Position numbers and translations under genes: made by a program. A stretch of 64,000 bases of DNA from JAKAGZ01 sp963772675. GTDB lineage: Bacteria; Bacteroidota; Ignavibacteria; Ignavibacteriales; Ignavibacteriaceae. Each line of letters starts with the position of its first letter. Positions within the stretch are counted from its first letter, which is position 1. The stretch lies in assembly GCA_963772675.1 (NCBI GenBank), contig CAVYYF010000011.1:124001-188000 (forward strand), written 5' to 3'. The notes under the pieces were generated by a model. It searched no databases. It was not told where the DNA came from and saw only the letters and a program-made list of their open reading frames with translations. Positions 45,011 through 54,163 of the stretch are shown here, piece after piece.

Positions 45011-45344
45011 ATTTCATCCACTCCATCCAAACTTCAGGTTGATAGCCAACAGTTGCTTTCCCCTCATTTCTAACTATCGGGGTTTTTAAAAGCAAAGAAT
45101 CATTAAGAAGTTCGTCTTCAATATTATAAACCATATATTGCAAGCCTCGCTTCTGAAATTGCTTTCCTTCTTTGTTGATTAGTTCTTCAACCGGAATGGA
45201 TCTAGAAATATTATCTAATTCGCCCATCGCAATCCCTTTTTCATTAAGATCTCGGAAATGAAAAGAGATATTTCTTTCTTTAAAAAACCTTTCTGCTTTC
45301 TGAGTTTTCCTGCACTTTTTTGTTCCGATTATTTGAATGTTCAT
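45009..45344 (-). CDS. ArsC/Spx-family reductase-like protein
   Basis: A 111-residue thioredoxin-fold protein of the ArsC/Spx/YffB group: IQIIGTKKCRKTQKAERFF holds a single nucleophilic Cys11, and LLKTPIVRNEGKATVGY is the conserved substrate loop. Without the CxxC pair of Spx, a redox-sensing role is unlikely; reduction of a small-molecule thiol adduct using glutathione or bacillithiol is more in line with the sequence. It is 109 bases downstream of the methyltransferase gene on the same strand. Confidence 0.8.
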   Translation of the reverse strand: MNIQIIGTKKCRKTQKAERFFKERNISFHFRDLNEKGIAMGELDNISRSIPVEELINKEGKQFQKRGLQYMVYNIEDELLNDSLLLKTPIVRNEGKATVGYQPEVWMEWMK

Positions 45345-45453
45345 AATTAAAAGTCCGTATAAATTTCCTGTGTTCTTTTTGCACGTGGGAAACGGCTTTT
45401 TATTCCTCCTTTTGTTACAACAGCCGTTCCTAAAATAAAATCTTTATATTTTA

Positions 45454-46786
45454 TTACGCATTGACCTTCAATATCTCAATCTCTTTCTTTATTATTGCGC
45501 CTTCAAGATATTTTTTCAGTTCATCCTGGTTTTCTATTTGATAAATATTTTTTGAAATGTGGTTTTGAAAAACCTGGGCTGCCTGTGTGTGTAGAGTCAA
45601 TCTTTTGTTCTTATCGATAATTCCCAACTTAGTTCCTATTCTCTGAAAATGCCCGGGGTATGGGTCGTCCCACTCTTTGCTGATGAGAAATATGTCATTT
45701 GATTTTAGCAGGTATTTATAGTTTGAGAGAACTTCACCTGCTATTCCAAAATAATCAGAAATATTATTTAACAGGGAGCGAATTTCTTTCTTGTCAGCAC
45801 TTATCAGCTTTAATTCTCTCTGTACAGGTAAAGTTTGAACCGGGGGAATTGTTTCACTGATTTTCTTTAGTTTAATTATAAAAAAACCGTCAGTATCTGC
45901 TTCCCAGGGAAGTACTCTTTTCCCTTTAAATATTTCCTGATTCAATTTAGTCCCGTTGTAATTTGTAAAAGCAGGATGTGATTTTACAGGGAGATCAATT
46001 TCCATAACTTCAACCGGGTATTTATCTAACACTCTATTTAATATTAGTTCATTTTCTTCAGGGGTTAATGTACAGGTTGAGTAAACAATTTCGCCTCCGG
46101 TCTTTACCATCTTTATTGCGGCTATTAATAATCTTATTTGAAGATCCCCCAATTTTTCTGCTCTTTCAATGAGACCACCAGTCACCCACTTCACCTTTTT
46201 TCTGAATTATACCAAGCCCGCTGCAGGGCGCATCAACCAGTATTTTATCGAAATGATCCGCATAATTTTTACTGAGCCATTCACCTTTAGTATGAGTAAC
46301 ACCAGTATTAACGAGATTAATCCTGTCGATGTTGTATACCAACATCTTGAGGCGATCAAGCTGAACTTCATTGGCTACAAGAGTTCCCTTGTTATTCATA
46401 ATTTCACCGAGCTCAGTTGTTTTAGAACCTGGGGCAGCACATAAATCAAGTACAACATCATTTGGTTTTGGATCTAAAATTATTGGCGGAATCATGGAAG
46501 AAAGACCCTGGATATAATATTCACCTATAATATGTTCAATTGTTTTGCCGGAAAGTTTTTTGCCCTCTATAACCTTCAGGGCGGTGTTGATTTCTTTCAC
46601 GAGCTCAGTTTTAATTTCATATTCCTGCAAAAGAGAAGAGGATAATTTTTCCCGGGTTGTCTTTAGTTTATTAACGCGTAAATATTGAGTGGGTTCTTCA
46701 TTGATAAATTCTAAATATTTTTTCGCGGAGGATTTGCCGTAAAGCGAATTAAGGTAATCCTGAATTTTGTTACTGACCTGGGACAA
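45454..46786 (-). CDS. RsmB/RsmF-type rRNA (cytosine-C5)-methyltransferase (one frameshift)
   Basis: A NOL1/NOP2/Sun-family enzyme with a C-terminal PUA-like extension. The first frame (46786 to 46166) has LDLCAAPGSKTTELGEI (motif I) and VDAPCSGLGIIQKK; the second (to 45454) begins KWVTGGLIERAEKLGDLQ and has catalytic STCTLTPEENE. Removing one A from the A6 run at 46196-46201 joins them into 443 residues. In the family one Cys in the PCS motif releases product and the TC Cys attacks the base; both are present. It overlaps nothing upstream but is 9 bases from the 142-residue gene. Confidence 0.85.
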
Positions 46787-46795
46787 TTCTAAATC

Positions 46796-47224
46796 TCAAT
46801 ATCTATTTAAATTTAAGACTCTAAAAATCTCATTTGTTAAAGAGTTGCTTCTTTTATCTCCCGGGAAAGATTTTTTGTAATCTAATTCAATTTCTTTAAT
46901 AATTGAATCAAGATAACTTTCGTATTGTATAACTGTTGCTTTGATCTGGTCTTCACTCCGTGGAATTATAACGGATCCTGTTTTTGCTCTACTGGAATAA
47001 GTAATATACTTTGCTTTATATAAGCTTTCCGCCTGAAGTACTGCGGTTCCATCAACAGTGAGAACTTCATAGTTTCCGAAAAATTCCTGACCAATAACAA
47101 GGGTTTTAACGGGAAGGTTAATTTCCTCAATAACTTCACCAGTTAAAAAATCCGTAGGGAATTTTTTAACTCCATTTTCCGTAATAAATGATGTCCATTT
47201 TGAAATAAACTCTTTTTCTTTCAA
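46796..47224 (-). CDS. Hypothetical protein between bshA and the rRNA methyltransferase
   Basis: A 142-residue soluble protein with no signal, no cysteine motif and no transmembrane segment; it begins KEFISKWTSFITENGVKKFP and has a central segment FEIGNYEVLTV-like (FFGNYEVLTVDGTAVL). I do not recognise a family. It is 11 bases after bshA and 9 bases before the methyltransferase, so it is in the same operon. Confidence 0.65.
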   Translation of the reverse strand: MKEKEFISKWTSFITENGVKKFPTDFLTGEVIEEINLPVKTLVIGQEFFGNYEVLTVDGTAVLQAESLYKAKYITYSSRAKTGSVIIPRSEDQIKATVIQYESYLDSIIKEIELDYKKSFPGDKRSNSLTNEIFRVLNLNRY

Positions 47225-47235
47225 GTGTATTGAGT

Positions 47236-48360
47236 CTATGAATTTAAGATTTTGTTATAATGATCTATATATTTTGGAAGGACAACAGATTTATCAAAAT
47301 TATCAACAGCTCTTTTCCGGGAATTTTCCGAGAAAATTTTGTACTTCTTATCATTAGTCAGAAGATCGATTGAATATTTTGCCATCCTGTCTATGTCACC
47401 GATTTCTGCAATAAATCCAGTCTCATTGTGACGAATAAGTTCCGGCAACCCGCCTACGCTTGAACTTATTACAGGAATTCCACAAGCCATCGCTTCAAGC
47501 GCTGCGAGTCCGAAGCTTTCAGATTGGGAAGGAATTAGAAAAAGATCGGCTGAGTTTAGTATTTCCACAAGCCCTTCTTGTTTACCTAAGAATTTCACCT
47601 GATCGCAAAGCCGCAGTTCCCTGCAAAGTCTTTCACATTCTGATCTATCCGGTCCATCACCAACTAAGACTAGTTTTGCAGGAACTTCTTCTATCACTTT
47701 TTTTAAAACTCGTATTGTATCAGAGACCCTTTTGACCTGTCTGAAATTTGAAGTGTGTACAATTATTTTTTCACCTTTTGCTGCAAGATTCTTTCTGAAA
47801 CAGCCATTCTCTTTCGGCTTTAAAATCTCTGTGTCAATAAAATTAGGAATTACTTCAATTTCTTTATTGATATTATAATTTGTTAATGTCTTTTCTTTTA
47901 GAAATCTCGAAACCGCTGTAACACCATCACTTTCTTCGATACTGAACTTAACCAGGGGTAGGAAAGACGGCTCAAGTCCAACGAGAGTAATATCTGTTCC
48001 GTGTAAGGTGGTAATAACTTTCAAATTCCTTTTATCTTTGAGCATTTGCTTTGCCAGGTATGCACTGCTGGCGTGTGGAATTGCATAATGCACGTGAAGC
48101 AAATCGAGGTTTTCATAATTTGCAACCTCCACCATTTTACTTGCGAGGGCAAGGCTGTAAAGTGGAAATTCGAATAGAGGGTAACTACTCATTTCAACTT
48201 CGTGAAAGACGATGTTTTCTACGAAATTGTTTAATCTGAAAGGTAGAGCGTAACTAATAAAATGTATTTCGTGCCCTTCCTGTGCAAGAGCTTTCCCAAG
48301 TTCCGTTGCAACAACACCGCTTCCGCCGTAGGTGGGGTAACACGTAATTCCTATTTTCAT
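47236..48360 (-). CDS. bshA: Bacillithiol synthase step 1: N-acetyl-alpha-glucosaminyl L-malate synthase
   Basis: A GT4 glycosyltransferase that joins GlcNAc from UDP-GlcNAc to L-malate, the first step of bacillithiol synthesis. The 374-residue protein has the BshA signature KIGITCYPTYGGSGVVATELG at the N terminus, LHVHYAIPHASSAYLAKQ, TLHGTDITLVG, and the retaining-GT C-terminal PSQSESFGLAALEAMACG then SSVGGLPELI. BshB and BshC are not in this window. It heads a minus-strand run that includes an unknown gene and an rRNA methyltransferase. Confidence 0.94.
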   Translation of the reverse strand: MKIGITCYPTYGGSGVVATELGKALAQEGHEIHFISYALPFRLNNFVENIVFHEVEMSSYPLFEFPLYSLALASKMVEVANYENLDLLHVHYAIPHASSAYLAKQMLKDKRNLKVITTLHGTDITLVGLEPSFLPLVKFSIEESDGVTAVSRFLKEKTLTNYNINKEIEVIPNFIDTEILKPKENGCFRKNLAAKGEKIIVHTSNFRQVKRVSDTIRVLKKVIEEVPAKLVLVGDGPDRSECERLCRELRLCDQVKFLGKQEGLVEILNSADLFLIPSQSESFGLAALEAMACGIPVISSSVGGLPELIRHNETGFIAEIGDIDRMAKYSIDLLTNDKKYKIFSENSRKRAVDNFDKSVVLPKYIDHYNKILNS

Positions 48361-48598
48361 TTTCTAAAAATCTCAAAATTAAATTATATAAAGAGTGGAA
48401 GTAATATACCGACCTCAGGTAATTAAAAACACCCAAATATTATTCAACCTGCATCTAAAATACAGGTAAATCATCTTTTCACTTAATTAAATCTGTTCAA
48501 TCCAAAATATAACAAATTATTAGCTATCAAACGAAATCATAAGTAATGCGAGAATAATAATATTATTTTAAATTGTGTGTTAATTCAGGATAGGATTT

Positions 48599-49489
48599 AT
48601 GAAAATATTAATAATAGGACAATCGCTCGAAGATCACATCAATTACAAAGGAAAAACGACTATAAAACCCGGCGGGATATTTTATTCTGTACTGGGCTTG
48701 AAAAATTTCCTTGAAAAAAATGATGAGCTTTTACTTTTAACTTCTGTGGAAGAAAAACAATCAACTTTGTTTTCACCGGCATATGACGATATTGAAAAAA
48801 CTTATTTCAGTTATGTTGAAAAAATACCCAGGGTATACCTGAATATAACTGATGACAATGAGAGGGGAGAGTGTTATACACTTATAAACCAGAAGTTATC
48901 AGTGGAACAAGTTAATGATTTTAAAATATTTAACGGTATTCTCATCAATATGATTACAGGGTACGATATTACTAATGATCAACTCAGAAAAATCAGGTCC
49001 GGATTTGACGGGCCAATTTTTTTTGATGTCCACACACTTGCACGAGGGTTTGATGAGAAAGGAGCAAGGAATTTTAGAACAATACCAGGTTTTGAGAAAT
49101 GGGCCGAAAACATAGACATCCTGCAGGTAAATGAAATTGAATTCTCTTCATTGTTTAATTGTGAAAGCAAAAAAGAGATCATAGGAAAATTATTTAAATG
49201 CGGGGTAAAAATTTTGCTAGTTACCAAAGGAGAACTTGGGGCAAGGGCATATTATAAAAAGGATAATGAAATAATCTCAACATTTGTATCTTCCTTAAAG
49301 ACTGAAACGAAAAACAGAGTTGGATGCGGCGATGTTTTTGGGACCGTCTTTTTTTATAATTATATTAAAGATCTTGATATTACTAAAGCATTAAAGCTGG
49401 CGAATATAGCGGGAGGATGTACGGCTTCTTATGAGAAGATTGAAAATTTTGAGAGGTTGAAAGTAGATGTTTATGAACGACTTGGTTAA
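48599..49489 (+). CDS. PfkB-family carbohydrate kinase
   Basis: A 296-residue ribokinase-fold sugar kinase. The N-terminal glycine motif is KPGGIFYSVLGL and the C-terminal catalytic segment is NRVGCGDVFGTVFFYNYI with the GxGD base Asp. The substrate is unknown; the sequence does not match fructokinase or ribokinase closely. It overlaps the next gene by 23 bases, so the three genes to 51157 form one transcription unit. Confidence 0.85.
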   Translation: MKILIIGQSLEDHINYKGKTTIKPGGIFYSVLGLKNFLEKNDELLLLTSVEEKQSTLFSPAYDDIEKTYFSYVEKIPRVYLNITDDNERGECYTLINQKLSVEQVNDFKIFNGILINMITGYDITNDQLRKIRSGFDGPIFFDVHTLARGFDEKGARNFRTIPGFEKWAENIDILQVNEIEFSSLFNCESKKEIIGKLFKCGVKILLVTKGELGARAYYKKDNEIISTFVSSLKTETKNRVGCGDVFGTVFFYNYIKDLDITKALKLANIAGGCTASYEKIENFERLKVDVYERLG

Positions 49490-50378
49490 GAAAAGAATTC
49501 TTGTGACAGGTGCAAACGGTATGCTTGGTCAGAGAGCTATACATTTTTATAAAAAAAATAATAACCTAATAGTTATAGGTACATCCGTAGAAGAAGAACC
49601 TGTATTTTCCGGTATTGATTATGTAAGCTGTGATATGGCAATAAGAGATAAAATAAAAAAAGTGGTCTCTGATTTTTGTCCTGACTTTATTATAAATACA
49701 GCAGCATTCACAAATGTTGACCTCAGTGAAAAGGAAAGAGAGACAGCTTGGAAAATTAATGTTAAGGGTGTCGAATATCTTGCAGAAGCAGCAAGGGCAA
49801 TTGATGCTCACATAATTCATATTTCTTCAGATTATATCTTTGACGGAACTAGCGGACCATATTCTGAAAGTGATAAACCCAACCCCATCGGTTACTATGG
49901 AAGAACAAAGTTGGCAAGTGAAAATGCTCTAAAAATCAGCGGAGCAATTTATACGATATTAAGAACCAATGTCCTTTATGGGATAGCAGATAGTCGTCCT
50001 GATTTTGTTCGATGGGTTGTAAAAAGTGTTCGAGATGGAAAACAAATAAATATAGTAACTGATCAAATAAATAACCCGACGTTTATCGATGATCTTGTTC
50101 AGGCAATAAATAAAGTGATTGAATTCAGAAGAAAGGGCATTTATCATATTGGAGGACAGGAATTTCTCAGCAGATTTGAATTTTGTGAAATAATTGCCGA
50201 AATTTTCGACTTAAATAAGGACTTAATTAAGCCCATTCTCACAGAGCAGTTGAATCAGCAGGCAAAAAGGCCATTGAAATCAGGTCTGCTGACATTGAAA
50301 TCTGAAACAGAATTGGGATATAAAGCTCACACGATAGGGGAGGCTCTCGCAGTAATGCAAAGAGAATTAAATTTATGA
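49467..50378 (+). CDS. SDR sugar-nucleotide reductase, dTDP-4-dehydrorhamnose reductase-like
   Basis: A 303-residue extended short-chain dehydrogenase of the RfbD/RmlD group: ILVTGANGMLGQRAI at the N terminus, HISSDYIFDG and YYGRTKLASENAL giving the Tyr and Lys catalytic pair, and NPTFIDDLVQAI. It likely reduces a 4-keto sugar nucleotide, yet no rml neighbours are present, so it may act on a different sugar. ATG 49467 or 49473 is the start; both overlap the kinase gene. The stop overlaps the next start (ATGA). Confidence 0.85.
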   Translation: MFMNDLVKKRILVTGANGMLGQRAIHFYKKNNNLIVIGTSVEEEPVFSGIDYVSCDMAIRDKIKKVVSDFCPDFIINTAAFTNVDLSEKERETAWKINVKGVEYLAEAARAIDAHIIHISSDYIFDGTSGPYSESDKPNPIGYYGRTKLASENALKISGAIYTILRTNVLYGIADSRPDFVRWVVKSVRDGKQINIVTDQINNPTFIDDLVQAINKVIEFRRKGIYHIGGQEFLSRFEFCEIIAEIFDLNKDLIKPILTEQLNQQAKRPLKSGLLTLKSETELGYKAHTIGEALAVMQRELNL

Positions 50379-51157
50379 TAGATAAATACGACGCATTTAT
50401 TTTTGATCTTGATGGAACTATTTACAGAGGTTCCAGCATAATCAAAAATGCCGATAAAACAATAAATAGACTTAAAGACTTAGGTAAAAAAATAGTTTTT
50501 ATTTCGAATAAAACTACCGGGAGCATTCAGGAATACTTTGATTTTTTAAGTAATGCCGGCTTAAATATTAGCAAAGAAGAAATAATAAACTCTACATTAA
50601 TTCTTAAAAAATATTTGTCTAAAAATTTTAGCGGAAAAACTTTTTATGCAATTGGCGAACCGGTATTTATTAATGAAATAATTGGATCAGGATTAAAATA
50701 TTCCGAAAATCCCGGGGAGATTGATATTTTACTCGTAACTCTTGATAGAACATTAGACTATCGAAAACTTGAAATTGCATCCAGGGCACTGGAAAAAGGA
50801 GCGCATTTTTTTGCGGCTAATATAGACGACACCTGCCCGGTTGATGATGGAGAAGTACTTGATGCAGGCGCTACAATTTCTGCGCTTGAAAAACGAACAC
50901 ACAGAAAACTTGAGAATAACTTCGGGAAACCATCATTGTTCATGATTAATGAAATATCAAAACGATTGGCGATTGAAAATTCCAGAGTGTTGTTGATTGG
51001 GGATAGGTTAGAAACAGATATTGCAATGGGAAATAATTATGGAATTGATACAGCCCTTGTTGCAACAGGGGTGAAGAACTTTCCAAATGGCAACCAGCAT
51101 ATAAAACCTACATATTTCCTTGATTCTGTATATGATCTAATTTTGAAGGAATCCTGA
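50375..51157 (+). CDS. HAD-IIA family phosphatase (NagD-like)
   Basis: A 260-residue haloacid dehalogenase-fold protein with motif I AFIFDLDGTIYRGSS, motif II FISNKTTGS, motif III in the FGKPSLFMI segment (conserved Lys), and motif IV VLLIGDRLETDIAMGNNYG. It belongs to the NagD/4-nitrophenylphosphatase group and likely dephosphorylates a sugar phosphate or nucleotide. It shares ATGA with the reductase upstream. The natural substrate cannot be stated. Confidence 0.88.
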   Translation: MIDKYDAFIFDLDGTIYRGSSIIKNADKTINRLKDLGKKIVFISNKTTGSIQEYFDFLSNAGLNISKEEIINSTLILKKYLSKNFSGKTFYAIGEPVFINEIIGSGLKYSENPGEIDILLVTLDRTLDYRKLEIASRALEKGAHFFAANIDDTCPVDDGEVLDAGATISALEKRTHRKLENNFGKPSLFMINEISKRLAIENSRVLLIGDRLETDIAMGNNYGIDTALVATGVKNFPNGNQHIKPTYFLDSVYDLILKES

Positions 51158-51426
51158 CACCGTACCATAAATAGAAATTTTTCTGCTCATCATTAATATA
51201 ATCCGCTTGTCCAATTGTTCTATAATAGTCCCAACTTTTTAGGGAGATATAAGTCTAAATAATAAACCTTTTGATGAAATTTGCATCTGAAATTCAGATA
51301 AGTGCGATTATCATTAAATATAACCATTTAACAAAAATCGGAATTCTTTAATAATTCTATCAGTTATCTTGTCTCTGCATGATCGCTCTGATTAAGAGGT
51401 AGCCGATTGAAAATCAGGATTAATTT

Positions 51427-54072
51427 ATGAGAAGAATAATTTTTACCACGTTACTCCTTCTGGCTTATATATCTGTATTTCCAAATAATGATTCATCCCA
51501 TAAAAAAAACATGAAAGTTGAAGCCATCAAGATTGATGATCAGGTTACACTAGACGGTAAACTTTCTGAGGACTTTTGGAAGACAGCACCTGGTGTATCA
51601 GATTTCACCCAAAGAGATCCGAATGAAGGAACTACACCATCTGAAAAAACTATAGTTTATGTCGCTTACAATGATGAGAATATTTATGTGGCTGCAAGAA
51701 TGTTTGATTCATCACCGGATTCAATTCAAGCGAATCTTTCGCGACGGGATGGAGATTCAAACTCAGATCAGTTTACAGTTTTTTTGGATCCTTATAATGA
51801 TAAGAGAACAGGTTTTTATTTTGGAATCACAGCGGCCGGTACACTTAAAGATGGAGTATTATATAATGATGACTGGGATGATGATTCGTGGGATGGAGTT
51901 TGGGAAGGAAAGGTTACAAGGGATAGCAAAGGATGGATTGCCGAAATGAAAATTCCTTTTTCTCAATTAAAATTCAGATCAATGGATATACAAACCTGGG
52001 GAATAGATTTCAAAAGAGATATCGCCAGAAGACATGAAACAGATTACCTGGTTTACATTCCCAAAAAAGAAAGTGGTTTTGTTTCTCATTTTTTTGATCT
52101 GAAAGGTATACATGATATTAATCCCCTTAACAAACTGGAGATACTTCCTTATGTAACATCCAAGGCAGCATATACAAGCCATTCAGCAGGTGATCCCTTT
52201 AATGACGGATCACAGTATAATGCAGGCTTTGGGGCGGATCTTAAATATAATCTTGGAAGTAATCTTACTTTAAATGCTGCAATAAATCCGGATTTTGGTC
52301 AGGTGGAGATTGATCCGGCTGTAATAAATTTGAGTGATGCAGAAACATACTTTTCAGAAAAAAGACCTTTCTTTGTTGAGGGTTCAAGCATTTTCAATTT
52401 TGGATATGGTGGTTCTAATAATAATTGGGGATTTAACTGGGGAGGCCCGGAATTCTTTTATAGCCGAAGAATAGGTGGAAATGCTCATGGAAGCACACCA
52501 ACGGCAGATTATGTCGATTATCCTTCAGGGACTCATATTTTAGGTGCCGCTAAAATAACAGGGAAATTAGGTGATAGTTTTAATGTCGGTGCCATTCAAT
52601 CTGTTACTCAAAGAGAATTTGCAGATTACAGTCTGAACGGAAAAACAAATGAGACCGAAGTAGAACCATTAACTTATTATGGAATTGTGAGAGGACAAAA
52701 CGAGTTCAATTCTGGAAGACAGGGTTTAGGGTTTATTTCTACAGTTACTCAGAGATTTTTTAAGGACAATCGGCTAAGAGATGAAATCAACCAGGGAGCT
52801 TACACAGGAGGAGTTGATGGCTGGACATTTCTTGATGAGGATAAAACCTGGGTTCTTACGGGATGGGGAGGATACAGTTATCTGAAGGGTGATAAACGAA
52901 GAATGCTGGATGTTCAACAGAATCCGCAGCATTATTTTCAGAGACCTGATTTGTCCGCAGTTAGTGTAGATAGTAATGCAACTTCATTATCAGGATATGC
53001 AGGAAGATTTGCTTTAAACAAACAAAGTGGTGATTCATACTTTAATGCAGCGCTTGGAGTAATAAGTCCTGGCTTTGATGTAAATGATCTTGGTTTTCTC
53101 TGGAGAACGAATATAATAAATATGCATACTGTCGGAGGTTACAGATGGAGAGATCCCTCCAGTTGGTATAGAAGCGCATCAGTTAACCTGGCGGCTTTCA
53201 GATCCTATAATTATGATGGCGATATAACATGGGAAGGATTGTTCTCAAATGGTAATGTACAATTCCTTAACTATTATTGGGTGTACTGGAACCTTGCATA
53301 CAATCCTAATACGATAAATGACAGAGCAACAAGAGGCGGCCCGACTTTAATTAATCCGAAAGGTTACCAGGTTTATCTTGGAGTAAATTCGGATGAAAGA
53401 AAGAATTTTATCGTGTATTTGAATTATGATTCTTATTACCAATCGGATAATACTTACAACTGGGGTTTTGAGCCTGACTTTACATTCAGACCTACTTCTA
53501 GTTTGTTGATAAGTTTTCAACCTAGATTTAGCAGAAATTATGACCGCAGCCAATATGTCAACACATTTGACGATCCCTTTGCTACAGACACTTATGGTAA
53601 GCGTTATGTGTTTGGGGAACTTAATCAAAAAACCTTTTCTGCCGGCATCAAAATAAACTGGACTTTCACGCCTACACTAAGCTTACAAACTTATATACAG
53701 CCTTTGATCTCTACAGGTGCTTATACCAATTATAAAGAACTCGCCAAAGGCGGAACATATGACTTTAATGTTTATGGACAAGGAAACTCAACATTCGATA
53801 AAACAAATTATATGGCTGATCCTGACGGTTCTGGTCCGGCACAACCAATAGATATTGGCAATAATGATTTTAATTATACTTCGTTAAGAGGAAATGCAGT
53901 TTTGAGATGGGAGTACAGCCCAGGGTCTGTTTTTTATTTTGTTTGGACACAGACACGTAGTGATAATACAACAAACCCTGATTTTCAATTTGGAAAATCA
54001 ATATCAAATATGTTAGACCTCCATCCGGATAATATTTTCTTAATAAAGTTTACATATTGGCTTAATATGTAA
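51427..54072 (+). CDS. DUF5916 family outer-membrane protein with CBM9-like N-terminal domain
   Basis: An 881-residue secreted protein: signal peptide (RRIIFTTLLLLAYISVF), a carbohydrate-binding-module-9-like domain at about 30-220 (IDDQVTLDGKLSEDFWKTAP, then FTVFLDPYNDKRTGFYFGI), and a C-terminal DUF5916 beta-barrel region to the end (FSEKRPFFVEGSSIFNFG). The final residues FLIKFTYWLNM contain aromatic and hydrophobic alternation. It likely sits in the outer membrane; the substrate is unknown. A clear terminator follows. Confidence 0.9.
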   Translation: MRRIIFTTLLLLAYISVFPNNDSSHKKNMKVEAIKIDDQVTLDGKLSEDFWKTAPGVSDFTQRDPNEGTTPSEKTIVYVAYNDENIYVAARMFDSSPDSIQANLSRRDGDSNSDQFTVFLDPYNDKRTGFYFGITAAGTLKDGVLYNDDWDDDSWDGVWEGKVTRDSKGWIAEMKIPFSQLKFRSMDIQTWGIDFKRDIARRHETDYLVYIPKKESGFVSHFFDLKGIHDINPLNKLEILPYVTSKAAYTSHSAGDPFNDGSQYNAGFGADLKYNLGSNLTLNAAINPDFGQVEIDPAVINLSDAETYFSEKRPFFVEGSSIFNFGYGGSNNNWGFNWGGPEFFYSRRIGGNAHGSTPTADYVDYPSGTHILGAAKITGKLGDSFNVGAIQSVTQREFADYSLNGKTNETEVEPLTYYGIVRGQNEFNSGRQGLGFISTVTQRFFKDNRLRDEINQGAYTGGVDGWTFLDEDKTWVLTGWGGYSYLKGDKRRMLDVQQNPQHYFQRPDLSAVSVDSNATSLSGYAGRFALNKQSGDSYFNAALGVISPGFDVNDLGFLWRTNIINMHTVGGYRWRDPSSWYRSASVNLAAFRSYNYDGDITWEGLFSNGNVQFLNYYWVYWNLAYNPNTINDRATRGGPTLINPKGYQVYLGVNSDERKNFIVYLNYDSYYQSDNTYNWGFEPDFTFRPTSSLLISFQPRFSRNYDRSQYVNTFDDPFATDTYGKRYVFGELNQKTFSAGIKINWTFTPTLSLQTYIQPLISTGAYTNYKELAKGGTYDFNVYGQGNSTFDKTNYMADPDGSGPAQPIDIGNNDFNYTSLRGNAVLRWEYSPGSVFYFVWTQTRSDNTTNPDFQFGKSISNMLDLHPDNIFLIKFTYWLNM

Positions 54073-54096
54073 TTGTTCCTAAATCGTGGTTGGTTG

Positions 54097-54121
54097 CCCC
54101 GCTTCCCGGCGGGGTTTTTTA
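54097..54121 (+). terminator. Intrinsic terminator after the DUF5916 gene
   Basis: Six-base GC stem CCCCGC / GCGGGG with a 6-base loop and a run of T. It lies between the DUF5916 stop and the convergent GH43 gene. Confidence 0.9.
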
Positions 54122-54163
54122 TTTTTAAAACATTTATAATTCAGATAATGATTGGATAGCAAA

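Noticed and set aside
51380..51420. A tRNA-Phe-like stretch with GATTGAAAATC resembling an anticodon arm
   Set aside because: No acceptor or T-arm can be formed and the D-arm is not conserved; it lies directly before the DUF5916 start and is most likely chance.
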